This document shows positions 52,691-52,700 of a stretch of DNA of 52,700 nt, in pieces. The translations under genes and the position numbers were made by a program. The stretch is from Candidatus Methylomicrobium oryzae. GTDB lineage: Bacteria; Pseudomonadota; Gammaproteobacteria; Methylococcales; Methylomonadaceae. Position 1 is the first letter of the stretch, and the number at the start of each line of letters is the position of its first letter. The stretch is taken from positions 1 to 52,700 of the forward strand of contig NZ_JAERVK010000023.1 of the NCBI RefSeq assembly GCF_016745425.1, written 5' to 3'. The notes under the pieces were generated by a model. The model searched no databases. It was not told the DNA's origin and saw only the letters and a program-made list of their open reading frames with translations.

Positions 52691-52700
52691 GCGCCTCTCT

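Noticed and set aside
1-52700. CRISPR arrays and tRNA genes
   Set aside because: Intergenic regions were read for regularly spaced repeats and for tRNA T-loop sequences; none was convincing.

Overview
The window looks like a chromosomal segment of a gammaproteobacterium, most probably a Methylococcales-type (type I) methanotroph or close relative. This is inferred, because no methane or methanol oxidation gene lies in the window. The basis is the carbon-metabolism set (6-phosphogluconate dehydrogenase, glucose-6-phosphate dehydrogenase and 6-phosphogluconolactonase in a row, plus KDPG aldolase and a type II citrate synthase), the GspAB pair, the argC-erpA-M23 peptidase-tyrS order leading into a strong rRNA-type promoter at the right edge, and the moderately high G+C of most genes.

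Left end (1-5177): an A+T-richer accessory island. It holds a possible IS21-like terminus, an unrecognised 222-aa gene, a hairpin-rich non-coding segment ending in an intrinsic terminator, and a tightly coupled three-gene cassette (GHKL ATPase with an N-terminal STAS-like region, STAS-like DUF4325 protein, PIN-domain nuclease). It ends with a complete insertion sequence flanked by 5-bp target duplications. The cassette and the adjacent candidate RNA are the best candidates here for an undescribed system.

Signalling and envelope (5178-12270): a 1378-aa CheB-CheR-PAS-GGDEF-EAL hybrid, an OmpA-like anchored protein next to an orphan ExeA-like ATPase, and the AMMECR1-type member of the AmmeMemoRadiSam set.

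12381-19295: the Anbu neighbourhood (alpha-E protein, circularly permuted ATP-grasp, transglutaminase/DUF2126, and the divergent proteasome-like peptidase Anbu), interrupted by small palindromic repeats. 19555-24709: a phosphate-type porin behind a textbook double Pho box, an unexplained membrane protein/coiled-coil SPFH-like pair, and a SemiSWEET transporter. 24767-31043: citrate synthase, KDPG aldolase, an MFS transporter, and the GspA-GspB secretin-assembly pair.

31293-35551: two divergent gene pairs. One is an outer-membrane porin-like protein plus a di-heme peroxidase behind a promoter overlapped by a Fur box. The other is a secreted covalent flavoprotein plus a small histidine-containing membrane protein. 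Together they look like an iron-responsive extracytoplasmic redox system. 35637-39391: the oxidative pentose phosphate trio gnd, zwf, pgl. 39545-45714: a DUF5765 membrane protein, the radical SAM and Memo parts of AmmeMemoRadiSam (divergent), an AlkB-type dioxygenase, a nucleosidase-like protein, an M20 amidohydrolase and GTP cyclohydrolase II. 45782-48280: methyltransferase, mercaptopyruvate sulfurtransferase and quinone oxidoreductase. 48386-52700: argC, erpA, M23 peptidase, tyrS and an rRNA-type promoter.
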